Source of the DNA: Polyangiaceae bacterium
GTDB taxonomy: Bacteria > Myxococcota_A > Polyangia > Polyangiales > Polyangiaceae
Direction of reading: 5' to 3'
NCBI GenBank assembly: GCA_020846005.1
Contig: JADLEQ010000043.1
Coordinates: 124,001-188,000 of the forward strand
Length of the DNA: 64,000 nt
Shown here one piece after another: positions 7,946 to 17,391 of the stretch. Position 1 is the stretch's first letter, and every line of letters starts with the position of its first letter. Both the position numbers and the translations under genes were made by a program. The notes beneath the pieces were generated by a model. The model had not been told where the DNA came from and ran no database searches. It saw nothing but the letters and a program-made list of their open reading frames with translations.

Positions 7946-9885
7946 GGCCGGGGCTCCTCGGCGACGGCGCCCGAGTGCTCGGCGACGTGGGACTCCACTC
8001 CGCGAGCGTGGCGGACCTCCTGCTCCACCTCGGCCACGCCCCGCCCGGCGATCGCAGCGGCCACGGCGCGATCCATGCGCCGGCCCGCCCAGGCGTGCGT
8101 GGCGTCGTCCAGCGCGTCGATCCGCGCCTGCACGGCGCTCGCCGTCCCCGACGCCTCGAGGCTCGTTCGCAGCGCACGCAGGCGCTCCTCCACCTGAGCA
8201 CGCTCCTCGGCGCCGAGCAGATCGCCGTCCGCCTCTAGCCCCTTCTCCGTCGCCAGCGCGATCCTCGAGCCCTCGACCCTCGCGTCGACCAGGCGGCGCC
8301 GCGCGAGGTCCTCCTCGCCGTGGTCGAGCGCCGCGACGAGCATCGCCTCGACCTCGTCGTCGGTGAGCCCGTGGCTCGGCCGCACGGTCACGCTCTGTTC
8401 GATCCCGGTCGTCGTCTCTCGAGCGCGGACGGTGAGGAGGCCGTTCTCGTCCACGTCGAACGTCACCTCGAGCCGCGCCATCCCGGCCGGCATCGGCGGG
8501 ATGCCGCGCAGGCTGAACCGCGCCAGAGAGCGGCAGTCGGCGGCGAGCTCCCGCTCGCCCTGCACCACGTGGATCTCGAAGCCCGTCTGGCCGTCGGCGT
8601 ACGTCGTGAACGTCGATCGCGCGCCTGCCGGGAGCGTGGTGTTGCGCGGGAGTACCCGATCGACCGCTCCGCCCAGGGTCTCGACCCCGAGCGAGAGCGG
8701 GATCACGTCGAGCAGGAGCACCTCGTCGCTGGCGCGAGCGAGCAGATCCGCCTGCAGGGCCGCGCCGTAGGCGACGACCCGATCCGGGTCGATGTCGGCG
8801 AGCGGCGCCTGACCGAAGAGCTCCGCCACGTACGCGCGGACGCAGGGCACTCGGGTGGCCCCGCCGACCAGGATCACGCCATCGAGCGAGCTTGGCTCGA
8901 GCCCGGCGTCTCGGAGCGCGCGCCGGCACGCGCGCCCCGTCCGCTCGAGCAGCGGCCGGACGAGCTCCTCGAAGCGCGGCCGCTCCAGCGTGAAGGTGAT
9001 GTCGCCGCCGCCCCGAGCGGGCAGCGAGGTGGTGGCCGTCGAGTCGGTGGTGAGCGCGTGCTTGAGGTCGCGGGCGGCCGCCAGCGCGACGGCCACCACC
9101 GCGGGGGCGCGCGCGGCGTCCGTGGTGGCGCCCATCGCCGCGAGCAGCTCCTCGGCGATCGCGCGGTCCATGTCGTCGCCGCCGAGCGCGCTGTCGCCGC
9201 CCGTCGCACGGACCTGGAAGACGCCGTCCTCCAGCGCGAGGATCGTCACGTCGAAGGTGCCACCGCCGAGATCGTAGACGGCGAAGGTCCCGCTCCGACC
9301 GGAATCCAGCCCGTACGCGAGCGCCGCCGCCGTCGGCTCGGCGAGGAGCCGGAGGACGTCGAGCCCGGCGAGGCGCCCCGCGTCGCGCGTCGCCTGGCGC
9401 TGTGCGTCGTCGAAATAAGCGGGCACCGTGATCACGACGCCGCCGATCCCTCCGAGGTGGTCGCGCGCGCTCCGGGCCAAGCTCCGCAGGATCTCCGCGC
9501 TCACCTCGACCGGCGTCACGGTGCGACCGCCGCCCAGCGCGAAGCGCACGACGCGGGCATCGTCGTCGCTGGCGGCTGGCGCGAGGCGGTGTGCGGTGAG
9601 CTGGCCGGCCTCGGCGTCGCGAGCGCCCCTGCCCATGTAGCGCTTGACGCTCGCGAGGGTCCGCTCGGGCTGCTCGGTCGCCAACCGCCGGGCCGCGGCG
9701 CCGACGAGTACCGCGCCGTGGTCCCCGTAGTGCACGACGCTCGGAAGCAGCGCGGTGCCGTCGCAGGTGTCGAGCGCCACCGGCCGTTCATCTCGGACGT
9801 GCGCGACGACGGAGTGGGTGGTGCCGAGATCGATGCCGAGGGCCGGGGGGGGCGCCTTCGGGTCGAAGATGTCGAGCAGCGTCAT
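7942..9885 (-). CDS. hscA: Fe-S assembly Hsp70 chaperone HscA
   Basis: 647 residues, full Hsp70 length. The nucleotide-binding domain starts with [14 protein letters not shown] (about 18-31) and contains the phosphate-2 motif [14 protein letters not shown] and [11 protein letters not shown]. The substrate-binding domain begins with [14 protein letters not shown]. The first residues ([10 protein letters not shown]) and [12 protein letters not shown] resemble HscA rather than DnaK. HscA uses ATP to release clusters from the IscU scaffold. Coupling to fdx by ATGA supports HscA over a general chaperone. Its J-partner hscB is not adjacent: the gene upstream is a membrane glycosyltransferase 37 nt away. 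A TACACG box 9 nt before the ATG may allow separate transcription. Confidence 0.92.
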   Translation of the reverse strand: MTLLDIFDPKAPPPALGIDLGTTHSVVAHVRDERPVALDTCDGTALLPSVVHYGDHGAVLVGAAARRLATEQPERTLASVKRYMGRGARDAEAGQLTAHRLAPAASDDDARVVRFALGGGRTVTPVEVSAEILRSLARSARDHLGGIGGVVITVPAYFDDAQRQATRDAGRLAGLDVLRLLAEPTAAALAYGLDSGRSGTFAVYDLGGGTFDVTILALEDGVFQVRATGGDSALGGDDMDRAIAEELLAAMGATTDAARAPAVVAVALAAARDLKHALTTDSTATTSLPARGGGDITFTLERPRFEELVRPLLERTGRACRRALRDAGLEPSSLDGVILVGGATRVPCVRAYVAELFGQAPLADIDPDRVVAYGAALQADLLARASDEVLLLDVIPLSLGVETLGGAVDRVLPRNTTLPAGARSTFTTYADGQTGFEIHVVQGERELAADCRSLARFSLRGIPPMPAGMARLEVTFDVDENGLLTVRARETTTGIEQSVTVRPSHGLTDDEVEAMLVAALDHGEEDLARRRLVDARVEGSRIALATEKGLEADGDLLGAEERAQVEERLRALRTSLEASGTASAVQARIDALDDATHAWAGRRMDRAVAAAIAGRGVAEVEQEVRHARGVESHVAEHSGAVAEEPRP

Positions 9886-9922
9886 CGCGGGGACCGTGTA
9901 GCAGGATCCGACCGAGGGAGAA

Positions 9923-11446
9923 CTAAGGCCGCGCGGGCGTGGGGGCCAGCCGGGCGCCGGTGCGGAGCAACGTGTGCCTCGCGCCTGCGCGCGCAACCGC
10001 CCCGAGCGGCGCGCGCGCCGCCTCGCTCTCCGCCGGGACGACGAGCCACGCCGCCGGGCGCGCGCCGAGCGCGGCCTCGAGCGCGCCGGCCGACGCCCAG
10101 ATCGGCGAGCCTGCCGCGCGCCGCGGGTCTCGATCGTCGAGGATGTCGACGCGGGACGGCGCGCCGAACCCGGCGGTGACGGCGAAGTACGCGAAGTCGC
10201 GCGTGACGATCGCGAGGCGCTCCTCGGGCGCCGCCAGCGCGCGCGCCGTCCGCCCGAGCGCGAGCTCCTCGGTCCGGTCGACGAAGTCGTCGGTGCGCGC
10301 GAACCACGGGCGGAGCACTCCTGCCGCGACGGGGAGGCCGAGCACGAGCGCGCTGGCGAGCGCGGCGCGGCCGCCCGGCCGCAGCGACGCCGCCGCGCGG
10401 GGGAGCGCGCCGCCCACCAGCAGCGCGACCGCGAACCACAGCGGGAGCAGCACGCGCTCGGCGTGGTGCGTCGGCGCCCCATCGCGGAGCTCCCCGACCA
10501 CGAGGAACGCGAGCACCAGCGCGAGCAGACCGCCGAACCGGTGGCGGCTCGGCGATCCGCCGCCGGTCCCCGCGGCCACGCCGGGCGGCGGCGTGAGCCG
10601 CTCCCAGCGCTGGCCGAGGAGGACCGCGCCCCACGCCGCGACGGTGCAGGCCGCCGCGACCGCCAGCTCCGGCTCGCAGCGCGCCAGCGCGATGGGATAC
10701 CCCAGCAGGCGAGCGACCGAGCCGGCGCCGCCGCCGCCGACCGCGCGTCGATACTCGGCGACGCGCGCGACGAAGAACAGCGCGTCGCCATGCGCCGCCA
10801 CGCCGTGCGCGAGCCACGCGATCGGGCCGGCGGCCGCCGCGGCGCCCGCGAGCCACAACGCCGGCGACCGATGTCGCGCGGCGTCGAGCGCCGCGAAAGC
10901 CGCGAAGCCCGCCGCGACCGGCCACGCCTCGTAGCGCGAGAGCGTCGCGACCAGGAGCGCCGCGCCCCCCGCGAGGCGGACGCGCGCCTCGAGGCGCGTC
11001 GCGGCCGCCGCTCCCGCCACCATGCACCCCGCGGTCAGCGCCTCCGGCACGGCGGCGACGCCCAGCCGGGCCGAGTACGGGAACAGCGAGGCGACCGCGG
11101 CCGCGAGCGCTGCCCGGCCCCAGGGGAGCCCGAGCGCGCGGCCCGCCGCCAGCACCAGCAGCGTCGCCGCGACCCCGCTCCCGAGCGCGACTCCCTGCGC
11201 GACCTCGACGGTCGCGCCGAGGGCGCGCATCGCGCCGCCGAGCAGCCAGAACGGAAGCGGCAGCCAGCTCGTCCCGGAAGGATCCATCGCTGGAGCCTCG
11301 GCGAAGCGCTGCGCGATGGCGATGCGCGCCCAGTCGTCGTCGCTCAGCGATCGGAAGCCCGACGCGAGCACGACCCCGGACGCAGCGAGCCGCGCCGCGA
11401 CGGCACCCACGATGGCGCGAGCGGCGGCCCGGCCGCCCACGGTCAC
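9923..11446 (-). CDS. GT-C-type polytopic membrane glycosyltransferase
   Basis: 507 residues from GTG 11446, overlapping the secG stop (GTGA). There are about ten hydrophobic segments in the first 400 residues and a soluble C-terminal part (about 410-507). A short loop after the first helix carries [16 protein letters not shown], the acidic DD pair typical of the first periplasmic loop in ArnT/PMT-like GT-C enzymes, which use lipid-linked sugars. [18 protein letters not shown] segment follows, as in many such proteins. The acceptor is unknown; protein or envelope glycan glycosylation is plausible. It is the last gene of the gap-pgk-tpi-secG group, a position that says little about function. 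Confidence 0.65.
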   Translation of the reverse strand: MTVGGRAAARAIVGAVAARLAASGVVLASGFRSLSDDDWARIAIAQRFAEAPAMDPSGTSWLPLPFWLLGGAMRALGATVEVAQGVALGSGVAATLLVLAAGRALGLPWGRAALAAAVASLFPYSARLGVAAVPEALTAGCMVAGAAAATRLEARVRLAGGAALLVATLSRYEAWPVAAGFAAFAALDAARHRSPALWLAGAAAAAGPIAWLAHGVAAHGDALFFVARVAEYRRAVGGGGAGSVARLLGYPIALARCEPELAVAAACTVAAWGAVLLGQRWERLTPPPGVAAGTGGGSPSRHRFGGLLALVLAFLVVGELRDGAPTHHAERVLLPLWFAVALLVGGALPRAAASLRPGGRAALASALVLGLPVAAGVLRPWFARTDDFVDRTEELALGRTARALAAPEERLAIVTRDFAYFAVTAGFGAPSRVDILDDRDPRRAAGSPIWASAGALEAALGARPAAWLVVPAESEAARAPLGAVARAGARHTLLRTGARLAPTPARP

Positions 11447-11823
11447 GAGCCCGCGGGCGGGGGCGACGCGGGTGGGGGCGCGCTCGCGGGCTCGGGTGGG
11501 GTGGGGCTCGAGGCCGCCTCGGGCGGGGTGGGCGCGGGCGCATGGGCGCTCGCGGCCGCCTTGGCCTTCTTCTCGAGCGAAGCGTCGACGGAGGTCGACA
11601 GGTAGGCGAGAGAGATGCTGGTGAAGAAGAACGTCGCGCCCGTGATCCAGGTCGTGCGCGTGAGGAAGTTGCCGGCTCCCCGCCCGCCGAACACCTGCTG
11701 CGCGCCGCCACCGAACGCGCCGAGCCCGCCGCTCTTGCCCGGCTGGATCAACACGACGAGCATGAGGAAGATGCACGCGAAGACGTGCAGGACGGTGAGC
11801 GGGGTCTTGATGAGCTCTGCCAT
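11443..11823 (-). CDS. secG: preprotein translocase subunit SecG
   Basis: 126 residues from ATG 11823; upstream in-frame codons are ignored because the conserved N-terminus starts at MAELIKTPLTVLHVFA. There are two transmembrane helices (about 9-28 and 60-80) with the hallmark cytoplasmic loop between them: LIQPGKSGGLGAFGGGAQQVFGGRGAGNFLTR. SecG assists SecYE/SecA in protein export. The Pro/Ala-rich tail (about 90-126) is longer than in E. coli. The tpiA stop lies 19 nt upstream; tpiA-secG linkage is common in bacteria. Confidence 0.95.
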   Translation of the reverse strand: MAELIKTPLTVLHVFACIFLMLVVLIQPGKSGGLGAFGGGAQQVFGGRGAGNFLTRTTWITGATFFFTSISLAYLSTSVDASLEKKAKAAASAHAPAPTPPEAASSPTPPEPASAPPPASPPPAGS

Positions 11824-11842
11824 GTAGCGAACCGTGGGATCT

Positions 11843-12604
11843 TCAGCCGGGCTCGGCGGCCGCAACTATGGCCGCGAACGCCGCGGCGTCCAGTGACGCC
11901 CCGCCGACCAGGGCACCGTCGACGTTGGGGCAGGCGAGGAGGCCGGCGGCGTTCTCCGGCTTCACGCTGCCCCCGTAGAGGATCCGCGTCGCGGCGGCCA
12001 GGGCCGGGTCGTGCCGCTCGAGCTGGACGCGGAGCGCCGCGTGCACCTCCTCGGCCTGATCCGGCCCGGCGACGCGGCCCGTCCCGATCGCCCAGACGGG
12101 CTCGTACGCGACCACGAGCGACACCCCCGCGCGGTCCGCCGCCAAGATCGCCGCGAGCTGGCGCGAGACGACCTCGAGCGTCCGCCCCGCCTCGCGCTCG
12201 GCCAGGGTCTCGCCGACGCACGCGATCGGGACCAGCTCGCAGGCCGCTGCCGCGGCGACCTTGGCCTGGACGTTCGCGTCTGTCTCGCCGAAGAGCTGCC
12301 GGCGCTCGCTGTGCCCGACGATGACCCACGTCGCGCCGCACTCCACCAGCATCGGCCCGCTCACCTCCCCGGTGAACGCGCCCTCGGTGCCGGGGTGGAG
12401 GCTCTGGCCCGCGACCCCGATCGTGGCGCCGCGCACCGTCTCTGCCACCGCGGCGAGCGCCGTGAACGGCGGCGCGACGACCACCTCCGCGCGCGCGCCG
12501 GGCGCGACCGCGCGGCGCACGGCGTCCGCCAGCTCACAGCCCGCCGCCCCGCCACGGTACATCTTCCAGTTCCCCGCGATCAGCGGGCGGCGGCCCGGGC
12601 TCAC
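11843..12604 (-). CDS. tpiA: triosephosphate isomerase
   Basis: 253 residues from GTG 12604, chosen because GGAG stands 6 nt upstream and the length is standard; an in-frame GTG at 12640 would add 12 residues. The catalytic set is complete: Lys in IAGNWKM, electrophilic His in VIVGHSERR and base Glu in VVAYEPVWAIGTG, with the phosphate-binding ILYGGSVKPEN loop. The enzyme interconverts dihydroxyacetone phosphate and glyceraldehyde-3-phosphate in the cytoplasm. It follows pgk and gap in pathway order, so three consecutive lower-glycolysis reactions are encoded together. Confidence 0.95.
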   Translation of the reverse strand: MSPGRRPLIAGNWKMYRGGAAGCELADAVRRAVAPGARAEVVVAPPFTALAAVAETVRGATIGVAGQSLHPGTEGAFTGEVSGPMLVECGATWVIVGHSERRQLFGETDANVQAKVAAAAACELVPIACVGETLAEREAGRTLEVVSRQLAAILAADRAGVSLVVAYEPVWAIGTGRVAGPDQAEEVHAALRVQLERHDPALAAATRILYGGSVKPENAAGLLACPNVDGALVGGASLDAAAFAAIVAAAEPG

Positions 12605-12641
12605 GAGCGCTCCGGCGCGCGTCGACGCGCGGACGCCCACC

Positions 12642-13856
12642 TCACAGGGGCCTCGCCGCGGCGCGGAGCGCCTCGATGCCGGGCAGCTTGCGGCCCTCGA
12701 GCAGCTCGAGCGCGGCGCCGCCTCCCGTGGAGATGAAGCTCATCCGTGCCGCGAGATCCGACCCCGCCGCGTGGATCGCCGCGGCGCTGTCGCCGCCGCC
12801 GACGACGGTGTAGCCGCTCGAGGCGGCCAGCGCGCGCGCGACCCCGACCGTCCCTGCGGCGAACGCGGGGCTCTCGAACAGCCCCATCGGGCCATTCCAG
12901 AACACCGTCTTCGCGCTCGTCACTCGCGCTGCGAACGCGGCGACGGTCGCCGGCCCCACGTCGAGCGCCATCGCGTCCGACGGCACCGCTCCGACGGGGA
13001 CCGTCTCCCCCGCGGTCGACTCGAGCGAAGGGGCGACCACCACGTCCGAGGGCAGCACGATGGCGACGCCCCGGCGCTCCGCCTGCTCGAGGAGCGTCCG
13101 CCCCCGGGCGAGCCAGTCTGTCTCCACGCGCGAGCTCCCCATGCTCGTCCCTCGCGCGGCCAACAGGGTGTTGGCCATCGCGCCGCCGATGCAGATCGCA
13201 TCGCACCGCTGGAGGAGCGACTCGATGACGCCGATCTTGTCGGCGACCTTGGCGCCGCCGAGCACCGCCACGAAGGGGCGCTCCGGGCGCTCCAGGAGGC
13301 GGTTCAGCGCGGTCACCTCCGACCGGAGGAGGAAGCCCATGGCGCGCTCGCGCACCAGGCGCGGGAGCGCGTCGACGGACGCATGGGCCCGGTGCGCCGC
13401 GCCGAACGCGTCGTCGACGTAGGCGTCCACCAGCGCCGCGAGCTCCCGCGCGAACTCGGGATCGTTCTTCTCCTCCTCGGGGTGGAACCGCAGGTTCTCC
13501 AGCAGGCAGACCTGCCCCGAGCGCAGATCCTGGATCACGCTCCGCGCGGCGTCACCGACGCAGTCGTCGGGGAGGAGCACCTCCCAACCGGTGCGCTCCG
13601 CGAGGCGTGCGCCGACGGGCTCGAGCGAGTACCGCGGATCCACCGTGCCCTTCGGGCGCCCGAGGTGCGACGCCAGGACGACCCGCGCGCCGGCCTTCAC
13701 CGCGTGCTCGAGGGTCGGCATCACGGCTGTGATGCGCTCCTCGTCGGTGATCGCGCCGCTCTTGTCGAGCGGGACGTTGAAGTCCACCCGAATGAAGACG
13801 CGCTTGGCCGCGAGGTCGAGCTCGTCGATGCAGCGGATGCCTTCGAGGCTGGTCAT
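12642..13856 (-). CDS. pgk: phosphoglycerate kinase
   Basis: 404 residues, usual length. The N-domain has VFIRVDFNVPLD (substrate-binding R and D-x-N) and VVLASHLGRPKG; the C-domain has FVAVLGGAKVADKI and the nucleotide loop VVGGGDSAAAI. It transfers phosphate between 1,3-bisphosphoglycerate and ADP. The start lies only 4 nt beyond the gap stop, so the genes are effectively one translation unit. No unusual feature was noticed. Confidence 0.96.
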   Translation of the reverse strand: MTSLEGIRCIDELDLAAKRVFIRVDFNVPLDKSGAITDEERITAVMPTLEHAVKAGARVVLASHLGRPKGTVDPRYSLEPVGARLAERTGWEVLLPDDCVGDAARSVIQDLRSGQVCLLENLRFHPEEEKNDPEFARELAALVDAYVDDAFGAAHRAHASVDALPRLVRERAMGFLLRSEVTALNRLLERPERPFVAVLGGAKVADKIGVIESLLQRCDAICIGGAMANTLLAARGTSMGSSRVETDWLARGRTLLEQAERRGVAIVLPSDVVVAPSLESTAGETVPVGAVPSDAMALDVGPATVAAFAARVTSAKTVFWNGPMGLFESPAFAAGTVGVARALAASSGYTVVGGGDSAAAIHAAGSDLAARMSFISTGGGAALELLEGRKLPGIEALRAAARPL

Positions 13857-13860
13857 GGGA

Positions 13861-14874
13861 TCACCTCCCCATGAGGAGGGCGAGATCGAGCATCCGGTTG
13901 GAGAAGCCCCACTCGTTGTCGTACCAGGCGAACACCTTGGCCATGCGCTCGCCGATCACGCTCGTGAGGGTGGAGTCGAACAGGCTCGAGCCCGGGTGGC
14001 CGATGAAGTCGCCCGAGACCAGCTCCTCGTCCAGGTAGTAGAGGATGCCCTTCATCGGGCCCTCGGCCGCGGCCTTCATCGCCGCGTGGATCGCCTCGAC
14101 GGTCACGGGCTTCTCCGTGGTGACCGTGAGGTCGACCAGCGAGACGTTGGCTGTCGGGACGCGTACGGCCACGCCGTCGAAGCGCCCGGCGAGCGCGGGG
14201 ATGACCTCGCTCAGCGCGCGGGCGGCGCCCGTGCTCGTGGGGATCATGTTCACCGCCGCCGCGCGAGCGCGCCGGAGATCCCCCTTGCGGTGCGGCAGAT
14301 CCAGGAGGTGCTGGTCGTTCGTGTACGAGTGCACCGTCGTCATCAGTCCCCGCTCGACGCCGAAGGAGTCGAGGAGCACCTTCGCCATGGGAGCGAGGCA
14401 GTTCGTCGTGCACGAGCCGTTCGAGACCACGTGGTGGGTCGCGGCGTCGTACTCGTGGCCGTTCACGCCGAGGACCAGCGTCTTGTCGTGCCCCTTGGCG
14501 GGCGCGCTGATGATCACCTTGCGCGCGCCGCCGGCCAAGTGGGCGGCTGCCTTCGCGCGGTCCGTGAACAACCCGGTGCACTCGAACACGACGTCCACGC
14601 CGAGCGCGCGCCACGGGATGTCCTTCGGATCCTTGTGCGACGTGACCGCGACGCGCCGGCCACCGAGCACGATCGCGCCCTCGTCGTGCGCGACGGAGTC
14701 GGCCTCGAAGCGACCGTGGACGGAGTCGTAGCGCAACAAGTGCGCGAGCGTCTTCGTGTCGGTGAGGTCATTGATCGCGACGCACTGGAGCTCTCCGAGC
14801 TTGCGCTCCGAGAGGGCGCGGAGGACGCATCGGCCGATGCGTCCGAAGCCATTGATGCCGATCTGGATCGCCAT
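13861..14874 (-). CDS. gap: glyceraldehyde-3-phosphate dehydrogenase, type I
   Basis: 337 residues. The Rossmann start IGINGFGRIGRCVLRAL and the acidic residue after the second strand (AINDLTD) indicate NAD preference. The active site SNGSCTTNCLAP holds the catalytic Cys, and VHSYTNDQHLLDLPH the catalytic His region. The C-terminal WYDNEWGFSNRM motif is intact. It is the first gene of the gap-pgk-tpi-secG-glycosyltransferase group. A GAGGAG ribosome site precedes the ATG, and a good sigma-70 promoter lies about 65 nt upstream. Confidence 0.96.
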   Translation of the reverse strand: MAIQIGINGFGRIGRCVLRALSERKLGELQCVAINDLTDTKTLAHLLRYDSVHGRFEADSVAHDEGAIVLGGRRVAVTSHKDPKDIPWRALGVDVVFECTGLFTDRAKAAAHLAGGARKVIISAPAKGHDKTLVLGVNGHEYDAATHHVVSNGSCTTNCLAPMAKVLLDSFGVERGLMTTVHSYTNDQHLLDLPHRKGDLRRARAAAVNMIPTSTGAARALSEVIPALAGRFDGVAVRVPTANVSLVDLTVTTEKPVTVEAIHAAMKAAAEGPMKGILYYLDEELVSGDFIGHPGSSLFDSTLTSVIGERMAKVFAWYDNEWGFSNRMLDLALLMGR

Positions 14875-14937
14875 GGGCTCCTCGCCTCGCGGGGATGTGG
14901 CGGTCGAGAGGCCGCCGGGCCGTTCCGAGGGTGCCGC

Positions 14938-14966
14938 AAGCTAGCGACCCACCCTCGCCCGGTCAA
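14938..14966 (-). promoter_or_regulatory. promoter of the gap operon, TTGACC-N17-TAGCTT
   Basis: On the minus strand, TTGACC (14966-14961), a 17-nt spacer and TAGCTT (14943-14938) form a near-consensus housekeeping promoter. The predicted leader is about 57 nt and ends with a GAGGAG ribosome site before ATG 14874. Confidence 0.6.
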
Positions 14967-15009
14967 GGCGGGCAATTCGCCGGAGATCCTCACGTCACGG
15001 CGGGGCCCG

Positions 15010-15037
15010 TTGACAGCCCGCCGCGCTCGGCTCGAAA
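15010..15037 (+). promoter_or_regulatory. possible promoter of sixA, TTGACA-N16-TCGAAA
   Basis: A perfect TTGACA (15010-15015) stands 16 nt from a poor -10 (TCGAAA, 15032-15037) that ends 8 nt before ATG 15046. The geometry fits a leaderless start; the weak -10 lowers confidence. Confidence 0.38.
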
Positions 15038-15045
15038 CCCCCGCC

Positions 15046-15501
15046 ATGATCGCATACCTCGTCCGGCATGCTCGCGCCGTGGACGCCGACTACGACCTCG
15101 ACGATGCGCACCGCTGGCTCACGCCCGCCGGCCGGCGGTGCGCGCGCGCGGTAGGCGAGCGGCTCGCGGCGCTCGGGTGCCGCCCGGCGCACGTCATCAC
15201 GAGCCCGCTCGTCCGCGCCGTGCAGACGGCGGAGCTGCTCGTGGCCGGGCTCGGCTCCGACGCTCCGGTCTCGACGCTAGCGGCGCTCGCGCCCGGCCTG
15301 CCGCCGCGGTTGGTCGAGGCCGGCCTCGTGCAGCTCGCGGGGCCGCTCGTCGTGGTCGGGCACGAGCCGTCCATCACGGCGTTGGGATCGCATCTCACGG
15401 GGGGCCGGCCGTTCCCGCCGTTCCAGGTCACGCAGGTGGCGCTCGTGGAGCGCGGAAAGCTCGCGTGGTCGCGCACCCCGGCTGAGCTCGGCGTCGGCTG
15501 A
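15046..15501 (+). CDS. sixA: SixA-type phosphohistidine phosphatase (histidine phosphatase superfamily)
   Basis: 151 residues. The phosphate-pocket motif is R7-H8 (YLVRHARAVD), with a second Arg in VITSPLVRAVQTAE and the second His in VVVGHEPSI, the full short-form phosphoglycerate-mutase-like active site. The length and RHA context match SixA, which dephosphorylates phosphohistidine domains. The substrate here is unknown; a small-molecule phosphatase remains possible. The frame is open far upstream, but the family N-terminus fixes ATG 15046. It is transcribed away from gap. Confidence 0.85.
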   Translation: MIAYLVRHARAVDADYDLDDAHRWLTPAGRRCARAVGERLAALGCRPAHVITSPLVRAVQTAELLVAGLGSDAPVSTLAALAPGLPPRLVEAGLVQLAGPLVVVGHEPSITALGSHLTGGRPFPPFQVTQVALVERGKLAWSRTPAELGVG

Positions 15502-15522
15502 CGTCGGCGCCGCGCCACCCCG

Positions 15523-16473
15523 TCAGGCGACGAACGCGCCGAGCCGCCTGAAGCGCGCGTACCGATCGTCGCGGAGCCCGGCGCCGTCGAGCCGCTCGAG
15601 CGCGCGCAGGTTCTCCAGAATCGCGGCCGAGAGCCGCCTCGCCGCGGCGTCGGGGTCCTGGTGAGCGCCGCCCGGCGGCTCCTCGACGACGCCGTCGACC
15701 ACCCCGAGCTCGAGGAGGTGCGGCGCGGTGATGCGGAGCCGCTCGGCGGCCTGCGGCGCCCGCGTGCCGTCCTTCCACAGGATGGCTGCGCACCCCTCGG
15801 GTGAGATGACCGAGTAGTAAGCGTGTTCCATCACCAGCACGCGGTTCCCGACCCCGAGCGCCAGCGCGCCCCCCGACCCGCCCTCGCCGATGACGCTCAC
15901 GATCACCGGGACGGCGAGCGCCGTCATCGTCTCGATGGCCTTGCCGATCGCCTCGCTCTGCCCGCGCTCCTCCGCCTCGATCCCGGGGTAGGCGCCGGGC
16001 GTGTCGATCAACGTGAGGACCGGCATGCGGAAACGGTCGGCGAGCTCGTAGAGGCGGATCGCCTTTCGATACCCCTCAGGGTTGGGCATCCCGAAGTTCC
16101 GCTGGACGTTCTCCTTCGTCGAGCGCCCCTTCTGGTGGCCGACGACGACGACACGACGCCCCGCGAAGCGCCCGATCCCGCCGACGATGGACGCGTCGTC
16201 CGCGTAGCGGCGGTCGCCGTGGAGCTCCACGAAGCCTTCGATGAGCCGCCCGATGTAGTCGAGCGTGTAGGGGCGGCTCGGGTGCCGGGAGAGCTGCACC
16301 TTCTGCATCGGCGTGAGCCCCGCGAACACCTCGCGCGCGAGCTTCGCCGCCTTCTCCTCCAGCCGCTCCAGCTCGGCGCCGAACCGAGCGTCGCTCCGCG
16401 CCAGCTCGCGGAGCTCGCGCACCCGCGTGACCAGCTCCACGACGGGGCGCTCGAACGGCAGGACGATGGGCAC
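15523..16473 (-). CDS. accA: acetyl-CoA carboxylase carboxyltransferase subunit alpha
   Basis: 316 residues from GTG 16473. The start was set by the family N-terminus ([20 protein letters not shown]); the long upstream open frame is an antisense shadow. Crotonase-fold CT-alpha motifs are present: [49 protein letters not shown] and [16 protein letters not shown]. With AccD it transfers carboxyl from biotin to acetyl-CoA, the first committed step of fatty-acid synthesis. A C-terminal extension of about 60 residues with [12 protein letters not shown] is normal. AccB, C and D are elsewhere. Confidence 0.95.
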   Translation of the reverse strand: MPIVLPFERPVVELVTRVRELRELARSDARFGAELERLEEKAAKLAREVFAGLTPMQKVQLSRHPSRPYTLDYIGRLIEGFVELHGDRRYADDASIVGGIGRFAGRRVVVVGHQKGRSTKENVQRNFGMPNPEGYRKAIRLYELADRFRMPVLTLIDTPGAYPGIEAEERGQSEAIGKAIETMTALAVPVIVSVIGEGGSGGALALGVGNRVLVMEHAYYSVISPEGCAAILWKDGTRAPQAAERLRITAPHLLELGVVDGVVEEPPGGAHQDPDAAARRLSAAILENLRALERLDGAGLRDDRYARFRRLGAFVA

Positions 16474-16607
16474 GGGACGGGCGGGGAGGCCGGAGCGGGG
16501 GGACCGGCGGCGACCGACGCGCCGGCGGGGCGATGCTTCCCTGAAACGCCCGCCACGTCGAGTGCGCGCCCGGGGCGCGCCGAGCGGCGAGGCGCCGCGC
16601 GCCGTGG

Positions 16608-16613
16608 TACGCC
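16608..16613 (+). promoter_or_regulatory. -10-like TACGCC box before the outer-membrane-like gene
   Basis: The string GGTACGCC ends 7 nt before ATG 16621. The last base deviates from TANNNT, but the same GGTACGCC-N7-ATG arrangement occurs at the GH31 gene. Confidence 0.38.
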
Positions 16614-16620
16614 CCGCGGG

Positions 16621-17343
16621 ATGCATCGGAGCGCGCGGATCACCTGGCGGAGCCTCGGTGTGGGCGCGGCGATGGCGCTCACCCCGGGCCGCGCCGCGGC
16701 GGAGGAGGCGCCGCTCGCCGGCCTCGAGCTCGCGGGGGGCCCCGGCCTCACTTGGTTCGCCGGGGGGCGCTGCGACAGCAGCGGCGACCTGGTGGCGTGC
16801 CAGCAGTCCTCCGGGTTCCTCACCTTCGAGGTCGTGCCCCGCTGGAGGCTGGTCCCGGAGTGGACGGTCGGCGCGGTCGGGGTGGTCGGCGCGGAGCCAG
16901 GCAGCGAGGGCAGCCGCGGCTCCGACGGCAGCTCGTTGAGCACCAGCCGGCGCCTCTGGCGCGGCGAGGCCGAGGTCGCGTTCTGGCCGTGGGCGGGCGC
17001 CTCGGTCCGGCCATGGATCGGCGCTGGCGTCGGGGCGCTCGCGATCGAGACGACGCTGCGGGTCGAAGGCAGCCCGGCGCTCCCCGCGTCGCCCCGCGCC
17101 GGGACGGTCGCCGCGCTCGCGTTCGGGGGCGGGTTCGGCGTCGAGGCCGACGTGGGGGGCGGGTTCGCGCTCGGGGTCGCGCTGCGCGCGCGCGCTGCTC
17201 GGCTCAACACCGAGCCGCGTCGCGGCACGACCTACGACGACGCCCCGTGGCTCGCGGGGACGCTCACGCTCGCGTGGGCCACCCCGTTTCGGGCACCTCC
17301 GGCCGGCGCGTCGCCCGCGCCGCAAGCGAGCGAGCCGCGTTAG
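16621..17343 (+). CDS. exported protein, probable outer-membrane beta-barrel, function unknown
   Basis: 240 residues from ATG 16621. A signal peptide (about 1-27, ending ARAAAEE-like) is followed by alternating Gly/aromatic/Ala strands ([73 protein letters not shown]), the pattern of a small eight-strand barrel. A polar loop (about 85-110, [13 protein letters not shown]) and two early cysteines stand out. The final residues are a Pro/Ala/Ser-rich tail rather than a terminal aromatic, so barrel insertion is inferred, not shown. It diverges from accA over 147 nt. Confidence 0.55.
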   Translation: MHRSARITWRSLGVGAAMALTPGRAAAEEAPLAGLELAGGPGLTWFAGGRCDSSGDLVACQQSSGFLTFEVVPRWRLVPEWTVGAVGVVGAEPGSEGSRGSDGSSLSTSRRLWRGEAEVAFWPWAGASVRPWIGAGVGALAIETTLRVEGSPALPASPRAGTVAALAFGGGFGVEADVGGGFALGVALRARAARLNTEPRRGTTYDDAPWLAGTLTLAWATPFRAPPAGASPAPQASEPR

Positions 17344-17391
17344 GAGCGCGTCGCCGAGCGCGGCGGCGCGGGGCCGGGCCGGGAGGAGGCG

